Below are positions 22,215 through 31,069 of a stretch of DNA of 64,000 nt, piece after piece; positions within the stretch are counted from its first letter, which is position 1, and every line of letters begins with the position of its first letter. This DNA is from a virus: the IMG/VR virus record IMGVR_UViG_3300025913_000021, positions 85,261-149,260 of that record; one strand, 5' to 3'. The position numbers were made by a program, and so were the translations under genes. The notes beneath the pieces were generated by a model. The model saw nothing but the letters and a program-made list of their open reading frames with translations. It was not told the DNA's origin and did not search any database.

Positions 22215-22245
22215 CCGATGAGCGTCAGTACCTCATCGGGATCAT
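22215..22245 (-). promoter_or_regulatory. Hairpin and six-residue ORF in the holin leader
   Basis: Between the genes is AGGAGGC followed by ATG (22245), a six-codon frame (M-I-P-M-R-Y) and TGA (22225). An 8-bp inverted repeat CCGATGAG/CTCATCGG (22239-22232 with 22222-22215) overlaps its end and lies just before the holin ribosome site. It may control holin translation. Confidence 0.35.
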
Positions 22246-22261
22246 GCCTCCTGGGACGGAG

Positions 22262-22507
22262 CTACGCGCGGTGGCGGGCTCGCTGGTTCGCCGCCATCAT
22301 GGCCTCGGCCAGGCTCTCGCGGTCGTGCTCGTTGACGGCGTGGATTGCGTCCAGCGTGACGTTGCTGATCTCCAGGGTCACGGTCGTCTTGCGGTGCTTC
22401 GGGGAGAAGTGCCACGTCACGGCCGTGACATCACGAACTTCCTCGCCGTCGAGGGTCACCTGCGTTCCTTCGACCGTCCCGTCGCTGACGATGCGCAACC
22501 CGTCCAT
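22262..22507 (-). CDS. Hypothetical protein, 81 aa
   Basis: A small soluble protein with a beta-like N-terminal half (LRIVSDGTVEGTQVTLDGEEV, VTLEISNVTLD) and a helical, basic C-terminus (LAEAMMAANQRARHRA). ATG 22507 follows the 7-TM gene stop by 2 nt. No family recognised. Confidence 0.65.
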   Translation of the reverse strand: MDGLRIVSDGTVEGTQVTLDGEEVRDVTAVTWHFSPKHRKTTVTLEISNVTLDAIHAVNEHDRESLAEAMMAANQRARHRA

Positions 22508-22509
22508 GA

Positions 22510-23325
22510 CTATCCCGTCCCCGAATCCGCTGCCGACGCCACGGGTCGCGGCTTGTCGATCAGCGGGACTAGCACTGCCAGGAAGAACACCGCTGCCAGC
22601 AACGATGCGATGTCAGTCCACAGGAACAGCTTCCCGCTTCCGGGCCCAATGTGATAGGCCCCACCGGCTATTTCGATGGCCTGGGCAAGGCGGCGGAACG
22701 CCATCGTGACGAACACGAGCCCGAGACTGACGCCAAGTACCGACCACTCCCGGGTGCGCCGATGCACCCGAAGTTGATAACTCAGCCATATAGCGCTCAA
22801 CATCAAGTAGAGCCCGGTCAAGATCAGGTTATAGCTGGAGTCGAAGTGCCACCAGCGAAAGTGCGTATGTCTGAACCGAGCTACGTCCACGGTTCGCATT
22901 ATGAATGCCCCGATGTAAGCCCCGAGTGCAAGAACGACTCCAAGGAGCCACGCGGGGGTGGTTCTCACGATCCTCTGAGGCAAACTCCGGGCAAGTCGGA
23001 CACGCTCCCACCCGAAGATCAGTAGTGGCGGGAAGCACACGATCAACGAACCGATGTCCAGCGCGCGAATTCCGCGCGGGCCGGTCAGGTGCATGTTGAG
23101 CGTGTAGACACCGTGAACGATCGCGTACAACCCCGAGGTGAGCGATACCGTCACCATGCCTAGGCCAAAAACCGCCGCCCGTCCTTTTCGCTGTCGCAAA
23201 TACGGCAGCGCTTCGTAGGCGAAAAAGATGCCGAGGATGACGAAGTTCAATAAGCCGAGAATGATCTGCGTCCACCCCCAGAAGTGACTCGCGCTCGTCG
23301 GCGTATTCAGCACCGGCCAGCTCAT
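22510..23325 (-). CDS. Seven-transmembrane protein of unknown function
   Basis: 271 residues with about seven hydrophobic helices (about 19-40, 49-75, 90-110, 125-147, 163-187, 195-215, 235-258) and loops rich in Arg; the N-terminus is short. Codons here include ATA, TTA and CGA types less common nearby. It starts within an ATGA overlap with the upstream two-helix membrane gene. Multi-helix proteins of this kind are rare in phages. Candidate roles are superinfection exclusion or host-membrane remodelling, but nothing in the sequence proves it. Confidence 0.75.
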   Translation of the reverse strand: MSWPVLNTPTSASHFWGWTQIILGLLNFVILGIFFAYEALPYLRQRKGRAAVFGLGMVTVSLTSGLYAIVHGVYTLNMHLTGPRGIRALDIGSLIVCFPPLLIFGWERVRLARSLPQRIVRTTPAWLLGVVLALGAYIGAFIMRTVDVARFRHTHFRWWHFDSSYNLILTGLYLMLSAIWLSYQLRVHRRTREWSVLGVSLGLVFVTMAFRRLAQAIEIAGGAYHIGPGSGKLFLWTDIASLLAAVFFLAVLVPLIDKPRPVASAADSGTG

Positions 23326-23633
23326 TCGTCGTCCTTCCCTGCCGACGCACCCATTTGCCGCATGGCCTCGGCGATGATGCTCTTGGTCGCAGCTCGGCCC
23401 AGGATCGCGAAGTCGTCGTCGCTGTCCGAGTTCTTCGTCAGGTCTCGTCCGGTGATCTTCGTAGCCAGCGCACCGACCGCCGCCGAAGCGATGGCGACCA
23501 ACGGCTGCGCGTCGATTTTCACGACCGCCAGGACCACGATGCCGACGATGCAGACCATCGCCGTAGCACCGAGGAACGTCAGGATCAGGCGGTCGTTACT
23601 CCCTTCCTCCTGGTGCTGCTGCTTCCGCGCCAT
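23322..23633 (-). CDS. Two-helix membrane protein, 103 aa
   Basis: ATG 23633 has GAGGAGTCGAGGG upstream; the frame is open a little further. The basic N-terminus (MARKQQHQEEGSNDR) precedes a hydrophobic helix (LTFLGATAMVCIVGIVVLAVV) and a second segment (VAIASAAVGALATKITG). The acidic C-terminus follows. It could be a second holin-type or anti-holin protein, given the neighbouring membrane genes. Confidence 0.65.
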   Translation of the reverse strand: MARKQQHQEEGSNDRLILTFLGATAMVCIVGIVVLAVVKIDAQPLVAIASAAVGALATKITGRDLTKNSDSDDDFAILGRAATKSIIAEAMRQMGASAGKDDE

Positions 23634-23724
23634 TGCCCTCGACTCCTCTGTTGCCCGTTCCCGCACGGAAAAGGCGTCACTAGGCCATCGGTCCTTCGCG
23701 GCTACGGCTTCACCATGAAAGGGG

Positions 23725-25446
23725 TCAGAACCACAACGACACGTTTACGTCGGCTGCCGCCGTCGGCCCGCCGTCCACCAATGCGGTGGCCGTGAGCAGA
23801 CCAGCACTGAGCGTCGGCACCGAGGTCTCGAAGCGCACGTCCTGCACCTCGTAGGTCTGCGCCACGCCGGTCACCTTCGACACCCGGATGACGATGGGCA
23901 CGCCGCCCGGCGCGGTGAAGCTCAGCGGCCCGATCTCGGCGAAACCGATCGTGGTCGTGACCGTGTAGTTGGCCCCCGCGATCTGGGTGTTCGTGTCCAG
24001 GCGGATGACCTGGAGACCGATGTCGTTGGTCGCGGTGGTCAGCTCGTTCGTGCGCAGCGAGGCGTACGCGCGGTAGGTCCCCGGATCGAGCGAGCCCATG
24101 TTCCCCTGTGCCCACTCGCCGTTGAGCTGCAACAGCATCGACTGGCCGGTGTCGCTGATGTCATCGGTGATCAACCCGACCAGCGCCGGGTCGGACACGT
24201 CCACCGCCGACGGGTCGCTCATGTAGATCTCCAGCGCCTCCACCAGCGGCCACTCCACGTGGTAGTAACCCAGCGGATCGACCGGCGTTGCTCCTGGCGG
24301 ATCGCAGACCAGATCCACGTAGCTCGGCGTCGCCGCGTTGTCGCTGATCCGGATCGTCACCTCAGAGGTGCCGTCCGGGGGCGTCTTGAAGAACGCCGTC
24401 AGTCGAGCGGGCTTCACCGGGGCCGGACTCTCGGTGATGTCGAGAACCTGCGTGTCGGTGACCACGCCCGGCGTGAAGAAGTTCAAGATCCGCACACCGC
24501 GCGGGATCGACGCCAGCTCCAGCGAACCGGCCAGCTCGTTGAGCGTGACCAGCACGCCGCTGCCGATGGTCGTCCCGGTCTCCTGCGGGAAACCCGGCAG
24601 CAGCGAGTCGCCCGTGTCCACCCACATGGTGCGCGGCACAATGCTGGTGTCGGTGACGCCCTCGGTGACCTCGTGCACCAGGGAGTTGCCGTCGTACTCG
24701 CCGGAGGCGGTGGCCCGGTAGATGCGCCACGCCTGGCAGCCGTCCGGGATGAACGCCCCCGGGATGGTGACCTCGATCGAGTTCGCGGCGTTGGTGGTGT
24801 TCACGGTGTTGACCGTGATCGTCTGGTCCTCGGCGATGCCGTCGTCGTAGAAGCTGCCGCTGGTCAGCGAGCCGATGAAGTAGAACTGGCTCTGCCCCGG
24901 CCGCGAGCGGTAGATGCGGATGCCCGCCGCGCCGGTCCCCAGCGTGCCGAAGTCGAGCTTGATGCGGTTGGTCGTGCCCGAGACCACCTGGACGTTGTTG
25001 ATGCTGCTCGGCGTCGTCTCACCGCCGTACGGGTCGTAGTAGGTGATCAGGTACGAGTACGTGCCGGGCAGCAGTCCACCGGACGAGGGCTCCACGGTGG
25101 CGCTCGGTGCAGCCGGTGGTCCGATCGGGTTCGGCGTGGTCACCGATGCCTCGGGGCTCGCGGCGGTCTCCAGCCCGAAGCGGTCGATGAAGGAAGCCCG
25201 GTAGTAGAACGTTGTCGCGGCAGGCAAATGGCCGCCCGTCGAAACGGCGACGAACGTGCACGGGTCGGTCGGGTCGCCCAGCGGCGGCTCGCCCGTGTGC
25301 TGGTGGTTGGCCAGCGCGTACAGCAGGTCGTCCAGCCGCACCCGGTCGGCGTCCGAGAAGGCCCAGCCGTCCTTGCTGAACGCCTCGCCCGCGTTGATGC
25401 GCGTCAAGCCGAAGTGCGAAGTCGGCGTGGTGACGGATTCGGTCAT
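23725..25446 (-). CDS. Tail fibre / minor tail protein
   Basis: 573 residues. Beta-rich with Thr, Ser, Pro and Gly; repeated fibre-like segments such as LPAATTFYYRASFIDRFG, LPGTYSYLITYYDPYGG and two IRIYR/WRIYR elements suggest tandem fibronectin-like or fibre domains. It is the most distal gene of the tail cluster; such genes encode tail tips or receptor-binding proteins. No protease or depolymerase motif seen. Confidence 0.7.
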   Translation of the reverse strand: MTESVTTPTSHFGLTRINAGEAFSKDGWAFSDADRVRLDDLLYALANHQHTGEPPLGDPTDPCTFVAVSTGGHLPAATTFYYRASFIDRFGLETAASPEASVTTPNPIGPPAAPSATVEPSSGGLLPGTYSYLITYYDPYGGETTPSSINNVQVVSGTTNRIKLDFGTLGTGAAGIRIYRSRPGQSQFYFIGSLTSGSFYDDGIAEDQTITVNTVNTTNAANSIEVTIPGAFIPDGCQAWRIYRATASGEYDGNSLVHEVTEGVTDTSIVPRTMWVDTGDSLLPGFPQETGTTIGSGVLVTLNELAGSLELASIPRGVRILNFFTPGVVTDTQVLDITESPAPVKPARLTAFFKTPPDGTSEVTIRISDNAATPSYVDLVCDPPGATPVDPLGYYHVEWPLVEALEIYMSDPSAVDVSDPALVGLITDDISDTGQSMLLQLNGEWAQGNMGSLDPGTYRAYASLRTNELTTATNDIGLQVIRLDTNTQIAGANYTVTTTIGFAEIGPLSFTAPGGVPIVIRVSKVTGVAQTYEVQDVRFETSVPTLSAGLLTATALVDGGPTAAADVNVSLWF

Positions 25447-25453
25447 CGAGTCC

Positions 25454-25912
25454 TCACACGTAGTAGGGGACGGGCTGTGGCTCGTCCTGGAACGGGACAG
25501 GCTTCACGACACCGGTACCACTGAGCACCTGGCCGTGGAGGAGCAGGGAGCGCGAGACTGCTGCGCCGACCGAGCCCTGGAAGTCGAACTGAGCCTCGTG
25601 ACTCAGACGGGCATCCAATTGCGTGTGACCGATGATCGTAGCGGTGAACTGGGGGCGTTCGACCACGACGAGCGTGCCGGACAGGATGGTGCTGCCGACG
25701 ATCGTCCCGGCTAGCGGCGCGCGCTGACCGAGCGTGGCGGTGAACCGGGTGCGCCCGACGATGGTGCCGCTCAGGTGTGCCGGGAGCGAGAGCCTCGGGC
25801 TGACGAAGCGGGTCTTGCCGACGATATGCGCGTGCAGCCCGCTCGTGACCTCATCGGGGTCACCCCCGAGCATGGTCGAGCCAGTGAAGAAGTCGCCGAG
25901 GAGGTTGCTCAC
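25454..25912 (-). CDS. Tail protein with short beta repeats
   Basis: 152 residues; the GTG at 25912 overlaps the upstream stop (GTGA). Four imperfect repeats of about 22 residues occur: IVGKTRF.., TIVGRTRFTATL, TIVGSTILSGTL, TIIGHTQLDARL. These look like a beta-helix/beta-roll stretch, a pattern of phage fibres. Between two large tail-fibre genes. Confidence 0.65.
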   Translation of the reverse strand: MSNLLGDFFTGSTMLGGDPDEVTSGLHAHIVGKTRFVSPRLSLPAHLSGTIVGRTRFTATLGQRAPLAGTIVGSTILSGTLVVVERPQFTATIIGHTQLDARLSHEAQFDFQGSVGAAVSRSLLLHGQVLSGTGVVKPVPFQDEPQPVPYYV

Positions 25913-28900
25913 TGCCACCTCGGGATGCTTGCGCCGTCCAGGTGGATCGTGTCGGTGGTCAGCGAGTCCACGATGTCGATCGTGTTGTAGTACGAGTGCA
26001 GCGTCCGTGTGACGTACGCGCCAGCCACGCCGTCGTAGGCGGTGATGGGCATGTAGCAGTGCTGCGTGTCGGGACGCATGTCGCTGTCGAGTTCGCAGAT
26101 CACGGCCCCGGCCGTCCCTCCGGTGATCGACCCGTGCAACCGGATCCGGTCACCCTCGATAGACCATGAGGGAGCGTCGAGGGCCGTCCAGCCGTTCAGG
26201 AGCATGAGCGGCACGCGGGTCTCGCGCAGGTAGTTGGTTCGGATGCGCGTCCATTGCTGCGCCTCGTAGATCGCGAGGTTGCTGATCTGCACCGGACCAG
26301 TGGTGCCACTGTCCCCCGTGGAGCCGCCCAGGAAGAAGTAGCCGCCCTCGTACGAGGTGCTGTCCAGGTAGGCGTAGCTGGTGAACAGCTTCGTGCCGTC
26401 CATGTAGATCGACAACTGGAAGCTGCCCGGCTGCTGGAGGCTGTCCAGTGAGAGGCGGATGTCCCAGTGGTGACTGCCGGTCGTGTACGCCGAGCCGGGC
26501 TGCGGACTGGCCCCGAAGAAGCCACTGCTGCCGACGTGCGACATCCCGACCGTCGGCTCGAAGGCGAAGAAGTTGCCGGTCTCGTTGCCCGCGCCATACG
26601 CACCGCTCGCTCCGCGCGCCAGCGGCAGCGACCCGGCCCATGCCTTGTACGGCGGCGTACCGATGTCACTCAGGAGCGAGGCCGAACTGAACCAGCCGAA
26701 CGAGAAGCCGCTGGCTGCATCGGGAACGTCCGCATCGAAGCTGATGTGCAGCCCATCCATCGCGAGCCGATTGATGTGCACCATGAGGCCCGCGCTCGCA
26801 TCCGAGCTGGTGGTCAGTGAGGCCACACCGGAGCTGTCGAGAGTGGCGTCCTGGACGTGGAGCCAGAAGCTGTCGTCGGAGCCGTCGGTGGGCCAGTGCT
26901 GCATCGCTGCGGTCCCCGGCTGCCACTGTCCGCCGCCGTCGTCCCATACCGCTCGCAGCAGACCGCCCTGGTGATGCACGAAGTCGCTCTTGAAGATCGA
27001 GCCGGTGATGGTGCCGTAGAAGCCCATGTCCACAAGACCGCGAGCGGTACCGCCGCCACCGCCGCCGCTGTCCGTGCCGTCGGTGATCATGTTCCACACG
27101 CCGCCGACGCTCACGTAGAGCGCGTAGTTCGCCAGGTCGATGGCCAGTACCCGGTCGGGCACGGTGACCGAGGGGGCACCGTAGGAGACGATCGGCGTCA
27201 GCGGCTGCCACTGACCGTCCCCGAACGAGCCGTAGAGCAGGCTCGCGTTGAGGTCGAGCCAGACGCTGCCGACCGGCGCAATGCCAATCGGAGGGCCACT
27301 GCTGACGTGCGTGGTCGGCTTCTGTTGCCAGCCGCTCGGCGCGATCGAGTCGGCCAAGATCACATGAGAGAGACCGAGCGAGGCGTCGGCACAGGCAGAG
27401 CCATTGCCCATGTGCCACCCGATGCACCCGCCACCGAAGTCCTGGGTCATCGGCGGGAGGTGGAACACGCCCAGCGGGATCGGGTTGCCGGGATCGCCCG
27501 CGTCGTAGAGGCACATCGTGTTGCCGGAGCAGATCACTCGCAGGTTCCGGAGACCGCCAGTCGTGCCCGGCATCGAGGTGGTGCCGTAACCGATGACCGA
27601 GTGCACGCCGCCCACGAGCAAACGGATGGTCATCTGTTCCGTGTTCGGATTCATCTCCAGGTAGATGCCGTTGAGCCCATCGTCGCTGGTGCGCAGCAAC
27701 GGCCCGTGCATGGAGCCGAGGTCGGTGACGTTCTGCCAGGCGAACGTCACGTCGATGTCGTGAGCACGAATGTCGCTGATGATCGACGCCAGCCCCCCGG
27801 TGTCCCCGGACTCGAAGCGCAGTAGCGGAGGTCCGAGGGTGAGCGTCGTACCCCACACCGACGAACCGACCGGCGTCCACGGCTCGGCACCGCGCCAGGC
27901 ACTGAGATCCACGACGCTCGGCGATTCAGCCGGTACGCCACCGCTGATCGCAGCAAAGACGAGCTGCGTCGTCACGCCACGCATGACACCCATGCCGACC
28001 GGAGCCGAGGAGCCGATCGAGGTCCAGTACAGGTTGGTGTCGCTGGCACAGCTCGCGCTGTTGGCCATGAAGCCCGAGTTGTTGCCCCGTGCAATCCCTG
28101 GAGTGAGCGAGAAGCTCTCGTAGGCGACCGTGTAGGGCGCACCGCCCGGATCGGGGCGCACCCAGACGCGCAGCACGTCCTCGTACAGGCTGACCCATGC
28201 GTCCGGCGTCGTGTTGGCGACGAGAGGGTCACCGAACGTGCCAAGCGAAGTGAGAGCACCGCTCTCGATTCGGTACATCGTCGGCGAGGCACCGGGTGTG
28301 AGTGACAGGTACCAACCGTTCTTGCCGTCGGCGGTCGCGCCGATCACCGCACCCGCGTCCACCCCGTCAGCTCCGAGGTGCATCGCGAACACGAGCTGAT
28401 GCTCGATGCCACCGAAGGGCCGCAGCACCTGGGCCTGATTGGTGAGCGGGTCGGTCGAGGTGACCATCGCGGCCGACACGGGTCGCCCGTCGTAGTGGCT
28501 CGGGGTGCCGAAGCCACCTTGGACGGTCGTCCACTGCGTGACCCCGAGCGCCAGGGCCTGCGCATCGCTGGTGGTCTCGGTCGAGGGTCCGATAATCGAC
28601 GCTCCACTGGCACCTGCGGAATCGTCGCCCGTGAAGTCGGTCTGCTGGAAGTAGCTGCTACCGGTGAAGGTGAACTCACCGCGCGTGCGCACGTACACCT
28701 GATCGCCGGGCACGAACACGTCGCCGTCGGGCGGGGGCAGGCGGTCCATCGACGCCAGTGCGGCCCGGAAGCGCCGCACGATGTCGGCCGTGAGTGCACC
28801 CTTGATCATCGTTCCCGAGAGGTGCGCCTGTGCCGTGGTCCCCAGCTCGCCACGAACCACCGCGAGGGTCAGTGTCGTGAAATCGACGCTCGTCAGTTTC

Positions 28901-29196
28901 ACTATCTCGAACGTCGCCGGGTGCACGAGATCCGACTCGATGGTCAGGTACAGCGGAGCCTTCGCCAGCTCCGCATCGGTCGGGAACGTGCTCACGTCGT
29001 CCACGACGATCGAGGTCACCGCGTCGTCGATGTCACCGTCCAAGGTGGCGAACACGAAGTCGCGCACCAGCGGCACGGTCGGCGTCGGCACCACCTGTGC
29101 TGGGGTCGTGTCCAGCGGTGGGCCCGGCGCAGTCGAGAACGTGATCGTGCCACCCGTGACGGTGGCACTAGCCGGGACGAGGGTGAGCGTGGCCAT
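25909..29196 (-). CDS. Large minor tail / receptor-binding protein
   Basis: 1095 residues. Beta-rich, with recurrent Gly/Ser/Thr/Asp and concanavalin-like laminin G-type signatures in the middle (WYLSLTPGASPTMYRIES, GIYLEMNPNTEQMTIRLL; YFFLGGST). Repeated GxxxDGxNGxYL elements suggest carbohydrate-binding domains. A start ATG in a TGATG overlap. The likely role is receptor recognition at the tail tip or in baseplate fibres. Confidence 0.72.
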   Translation of the reverse strand: MATLTLVPASATVTGGTITFSTAPGPPLDTTPAQVVPTPTVPLVRDFVFATLDGDIDDAVTSIVVDDVSTFPTDAELAKAPLYLTIESDLVHPATFEIVKLTSVDFTTLTLAVVRGELGTTAQAHLSGTMIKGALTADIVRRFRAALASMDRLPPPDGDVFVPGDQVYVRTRGEFTFTGSSYFQQTDFTGDDSAGASGASIIGPSTETTSDAQALALGVTQWTTVQGGFGTPSHYDGRPVSAAMVTSTDPLTNQAQVLRPFGGIEHQLVFAMHLGADGVDAGAVIGATADGKNGWYLSLTPGASPTMYRIESGALTSLGTFGDPLVANTTPDAWVSLYEDVLRVWVRPDPGGAPYTVAYESFSLTPGIARGNNSGFMANSASCASDTNLYWTSIGSSAPVGMGVMRGVTTQLVFAAISGGVPAESPSVVDLSAWRGAEPWTPVGSSVWGTTLTLGPPLLRFESGDTGGLASIISDIRAHDIDVTFAWQNVTDLGSMHGPLLRTSDDGLNGIYLEMNPNTEQMTIRLLVGGVHSVIGYGTTSMPGTTGGLRNLRVICSGNTMCLYDAGDPGNPIPLGVFHLPPMTQDFGGGCIGWHMGNGSACADASLGLSHVILADSIAPSGWQQKPTTHVSSGPPIGIAPVGSVWLDLNASLLYGSFGDGQWQPLTPIVSYGAPSVTVPDRVLAIDLANYALYVSVGGVWNMITDGTDSGGGGGGTARGLVDMGFYGTITGSIFKSDFVHHQGGLLRAVWDDGGGQWQPGTAAMQHWPTDGSDDSFWLHVQDATLDSSGVASLTTSSDASAGLMVHINRLAMDGLHISFDADVPDAASGFSFGWFSSASLLSDIGTPPYKAWAGSLPLARGASGAYGAGNETGNFFAFEPTVGMSHVGSSGFFGASPQPGSAYTTGSHHWDIRLSLDSLQQPGSFQLSIYMDGTKLFTSYAYLDSTSYEGGYFFLGGSTGDSGTTGPVQISNLAIYEAQQWTRIRTNYLRETRVPLMLLNGWTALDAPSWSIEGDRIRLHGSITGGTAGAVICELDSDMRPDTQHCYMPITAYDGVAGAYVTRTLHSYYNTIDIVDSLTTDTIHLDGASIPRWQ

Positions 29197-29588
29197 CAGA
29201 CCCCCGTGATCGTGAACGCCTGGCCGTTAGCGGTGAGCACCTCGGCGCTCAGCGTTTGGGTGGACCCGGCATCGACGCAGAACAGCGGTCGGCCGCTGTT
29301 GTCCAGTGCGATGGCGAAGCGCCAGTTCGCCACGCTCATCGCCGGGAAGGACAGCCCCTTGCTGCCCAGACCGTAGTTGCCGGTGTTGCCGGTGCCCGAG
29401 CTGTCGTTGGCGATCTCGCCAGTGCCGCGCGAGTACGAGGCGTCGGTGCACTCGGACGGCGTGATGTCGCTCAGCGCATGCGTCGCGCTGAACACGTAGG
29501 TGTCCACGGCCAGCAGCATCGAGATCGAGCCCCAGTCGCTCGCCGGGTTCGACTGGAAGAAGCTGTCATACAGGGAGACGTTGGTCAT
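29196..29588 (-). CDS. Minor tail protein, 130 aa
   Basis: The ATG at 29588 is in a TGATG overlap. The product is Ser/Gly/Thr-rich and beta-rich (WGSISMLLAVDTYVFSATH), typical of small tail-tip or fibre-associated proteins. No domain recognised. Confidence 0.65.
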   Translation of the reverse strand: MTNVSLYDSFFQSNPASDWGSISMLLAVDTYVFSATHALSDITPSECTDASYSRGTGEIANDSSGTGNTGNYGLGSKGLSFPAMSVANWRFAIALDNSGRPLFCVDAGSTQTLSAEVLTANGQAFTITGV

Positions 29589-30025
29589 CAGGTCTCCTTC
29601 GCCACGAGCGATCCGGCCGAGAAGGATGGTCCTGGACCGGCGACGACGACCGTCGGGGTCAGGTCCGAGCCGTAGAGCACGTTGTCGGCGCTGGTCTTGG
29701 CGTTGCCGTCGCACAGGTAGAAGCTGCGCACCGTGCCGTAGCCCGAGCCGGTGACCGTCGGCCAGTTCGCGTCGAGCAGGTTGGCCTTCTGTCCCGTGCT
29801 GTCGGCCAGCGGCCAGAAGGTGCCGTCGTTGGGGACCTCGATGCGGTCGTAGGCGGTGCCGGTCCCGCTGACCTCGTTGGTGAGGATCGACGTGCCATCC
29901 GTACTGGCCGCGAACACCGCCGTGGACAGCGCGATCCACAGGTTGGTCGGCGGTGTCCAGATCGTCTGCCCGAGCGCGTGGTCGAGCAACGCCTTCTGGA
30001 GGTAGATGCACTTGCCGCTGGCCAT
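29588..30025 (-). CDS. Tail fibre protein family (KALLDHALG type)
   Basis: 145 residues beginning MASGKCIYLQKALLDHALG, a pattern I recognise from phage tail proteins that continue with LWIALSTAVF and similar. The remainder is beta-rich and ends with a short polar tail. Likely a structural tail-tip protein. Confidence 0.7.
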   Translation of the reverse strand: MASGKCIYLQKALLDHALGQTIWTPPTNLWIALSTAVFAASTDGTSILTNEVSGTGTAYDRIEVPNDGTFWPLADSTGQKANLLDANWPTVTGSGYGTVRSFYLCDGNAKTSADNVLYGSDLTPTVVVAGPGPSFSAGSLVAKET

Positions 30026-30032
30026 GTACGCC

Positions 30033-30554
30033 TCAGCTCTCGTTCCAGCCGAAGTGATAGTGGATCATCGTTGGGACGATCACTTCGGTACCTGTCTGCC
30101 CCAGTAGTGGCCCTTGCTCAACGAGACCGAAGTCGGTGACGTGAGCCTGGATCACGACCCACGGTGCGCGGTTCGTTCCCGGTTCCAGTAGCGCGGCGGA
30201 CACGTTCGCCCCGCTAGGTGAACTCGTCGGCACCGGGAGCGTGGCGATGGAGCTGGCGACGTTCACCGGCCGGTGGTAGGTATCGCTGATCCCGAAGCGC
30301 ACGTCCCACCCTGGCGGCAGCGCGAGGTTGTCCGCCCAGAACCGGATCGACTGGACCTCGCGGTCGCTCACGAACACGGCACGGATCCACCGCTCGAAGG
30401 AGTAGGGATGCCGCGCGGTCAGGATTCCGGCCTTGTATCCCTCGGCTGCCTGAATTGAATGCACGTCCAAACTCAGAAGGTGCACGAAATAGTCGGCCGG
30501 GGCGATCTTCATCTCCGACCCGATGGCCTCCTCGATGCTCACGTACGTGCTCAC
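30033..30554 (-). CDS. Minor tail protein, tandem paralogue A
   Basis: 173 residues; GTG 30554 overlaps the upstream stop (GTGA). It shares with the next gene a central pattern of Y-S-x-E-R-W, then R-F-W-x-D-N-L-A and P-G-W, and ends in a similar FGWNES motif. Its role is probably in the baseplate or tail tip. No catalytic motifs. Confidence 0.7.
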   Translation of the reverse strand: MSTYVSIEEAIGSEMKIAPADYFVHLLSLDVHSIQAAEGYKAGILTARHPYSFERWIRAVFVSDREVQSIRFWADNLALPPGWDVRFGISDTYHRPVNVASSIATLPVPTSSPSGANVSAALLEPGTNRAPWVVIQAHVTDFGLVEQGPLLGQTGTEVIVPTMIHYHFGWNES

Positions 30555-31069
30555 GACTCCTCCCAGGCGAACCGGAAGTCGAGATCACCGAACTGGAACA
30601 CCGTGTCGTCGTCGGCCGTCCACACCGCCTGGAGGACGAGCCAGGGCGTGTACTGCGTCGAGCTTCCGTCCAGGAGGTCGTCGAGCGGAGTGGTGCCGCT
30701 CAGCAGTGGGTAGAGGTTCGGCGCGTCCACCCCGGGGTCCTCGGTCGGCACCAAGGCGACCGCGATCTCACTTCGGCTGGTCGTCGGTTTCCGCCAGGTG
30801 AGGCTCGTACCCATCAGGAGCTGCCATCCCGGGTTGGGCGCGAGGTTGTCGATCCAGAAGCGCACGAGATGCGCCGAGCCTCCGGTCAGCCGCAGCCGCA
30901 GCCAGCGCTCGCAGGAGTAGGCGGGCAGCCCATTGAGGTTGCGTCGCAGCGGCGAGAGCGTCCCGGAGTGCTGGTCGGTGGCCATGATCTGAATGCTGGA
31001 CGTGACGACCTCGGAGTCGGGCCCTAGGCCGACCGCCTCCAGCACGTCCACCTGGGCGTCGTCGCTCAC
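30551..31069 (-). CDS. Minor tail protein, tandem paralogue B
   Basis: 172 residues; GTG start in a GTGA overlap. It shares YSCERWLRL, VRFWIDNLAPNPGW and the ending FAWEES with the downstream gene, so the two arose by tandem duplication. Both are beta-rich structural tail proteins. Confidence 0.7.
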   Translation of the reverse strand: MSDDAQVDVLEAVGLGPDSEVVTSSIQIMATDQHSGTLSPLRRNLNGLPAYSCERWLRLRLTGGSAHLVRFWIDNLAPNPGWQLLMGTSLTWRKPTTSRSEIAVALVPTEDPGVDAPNLYPLLSGTTPLDDLLDGSSTQYTPWLVLQAVWTADDDTVFQFGDLDFRFAWEES

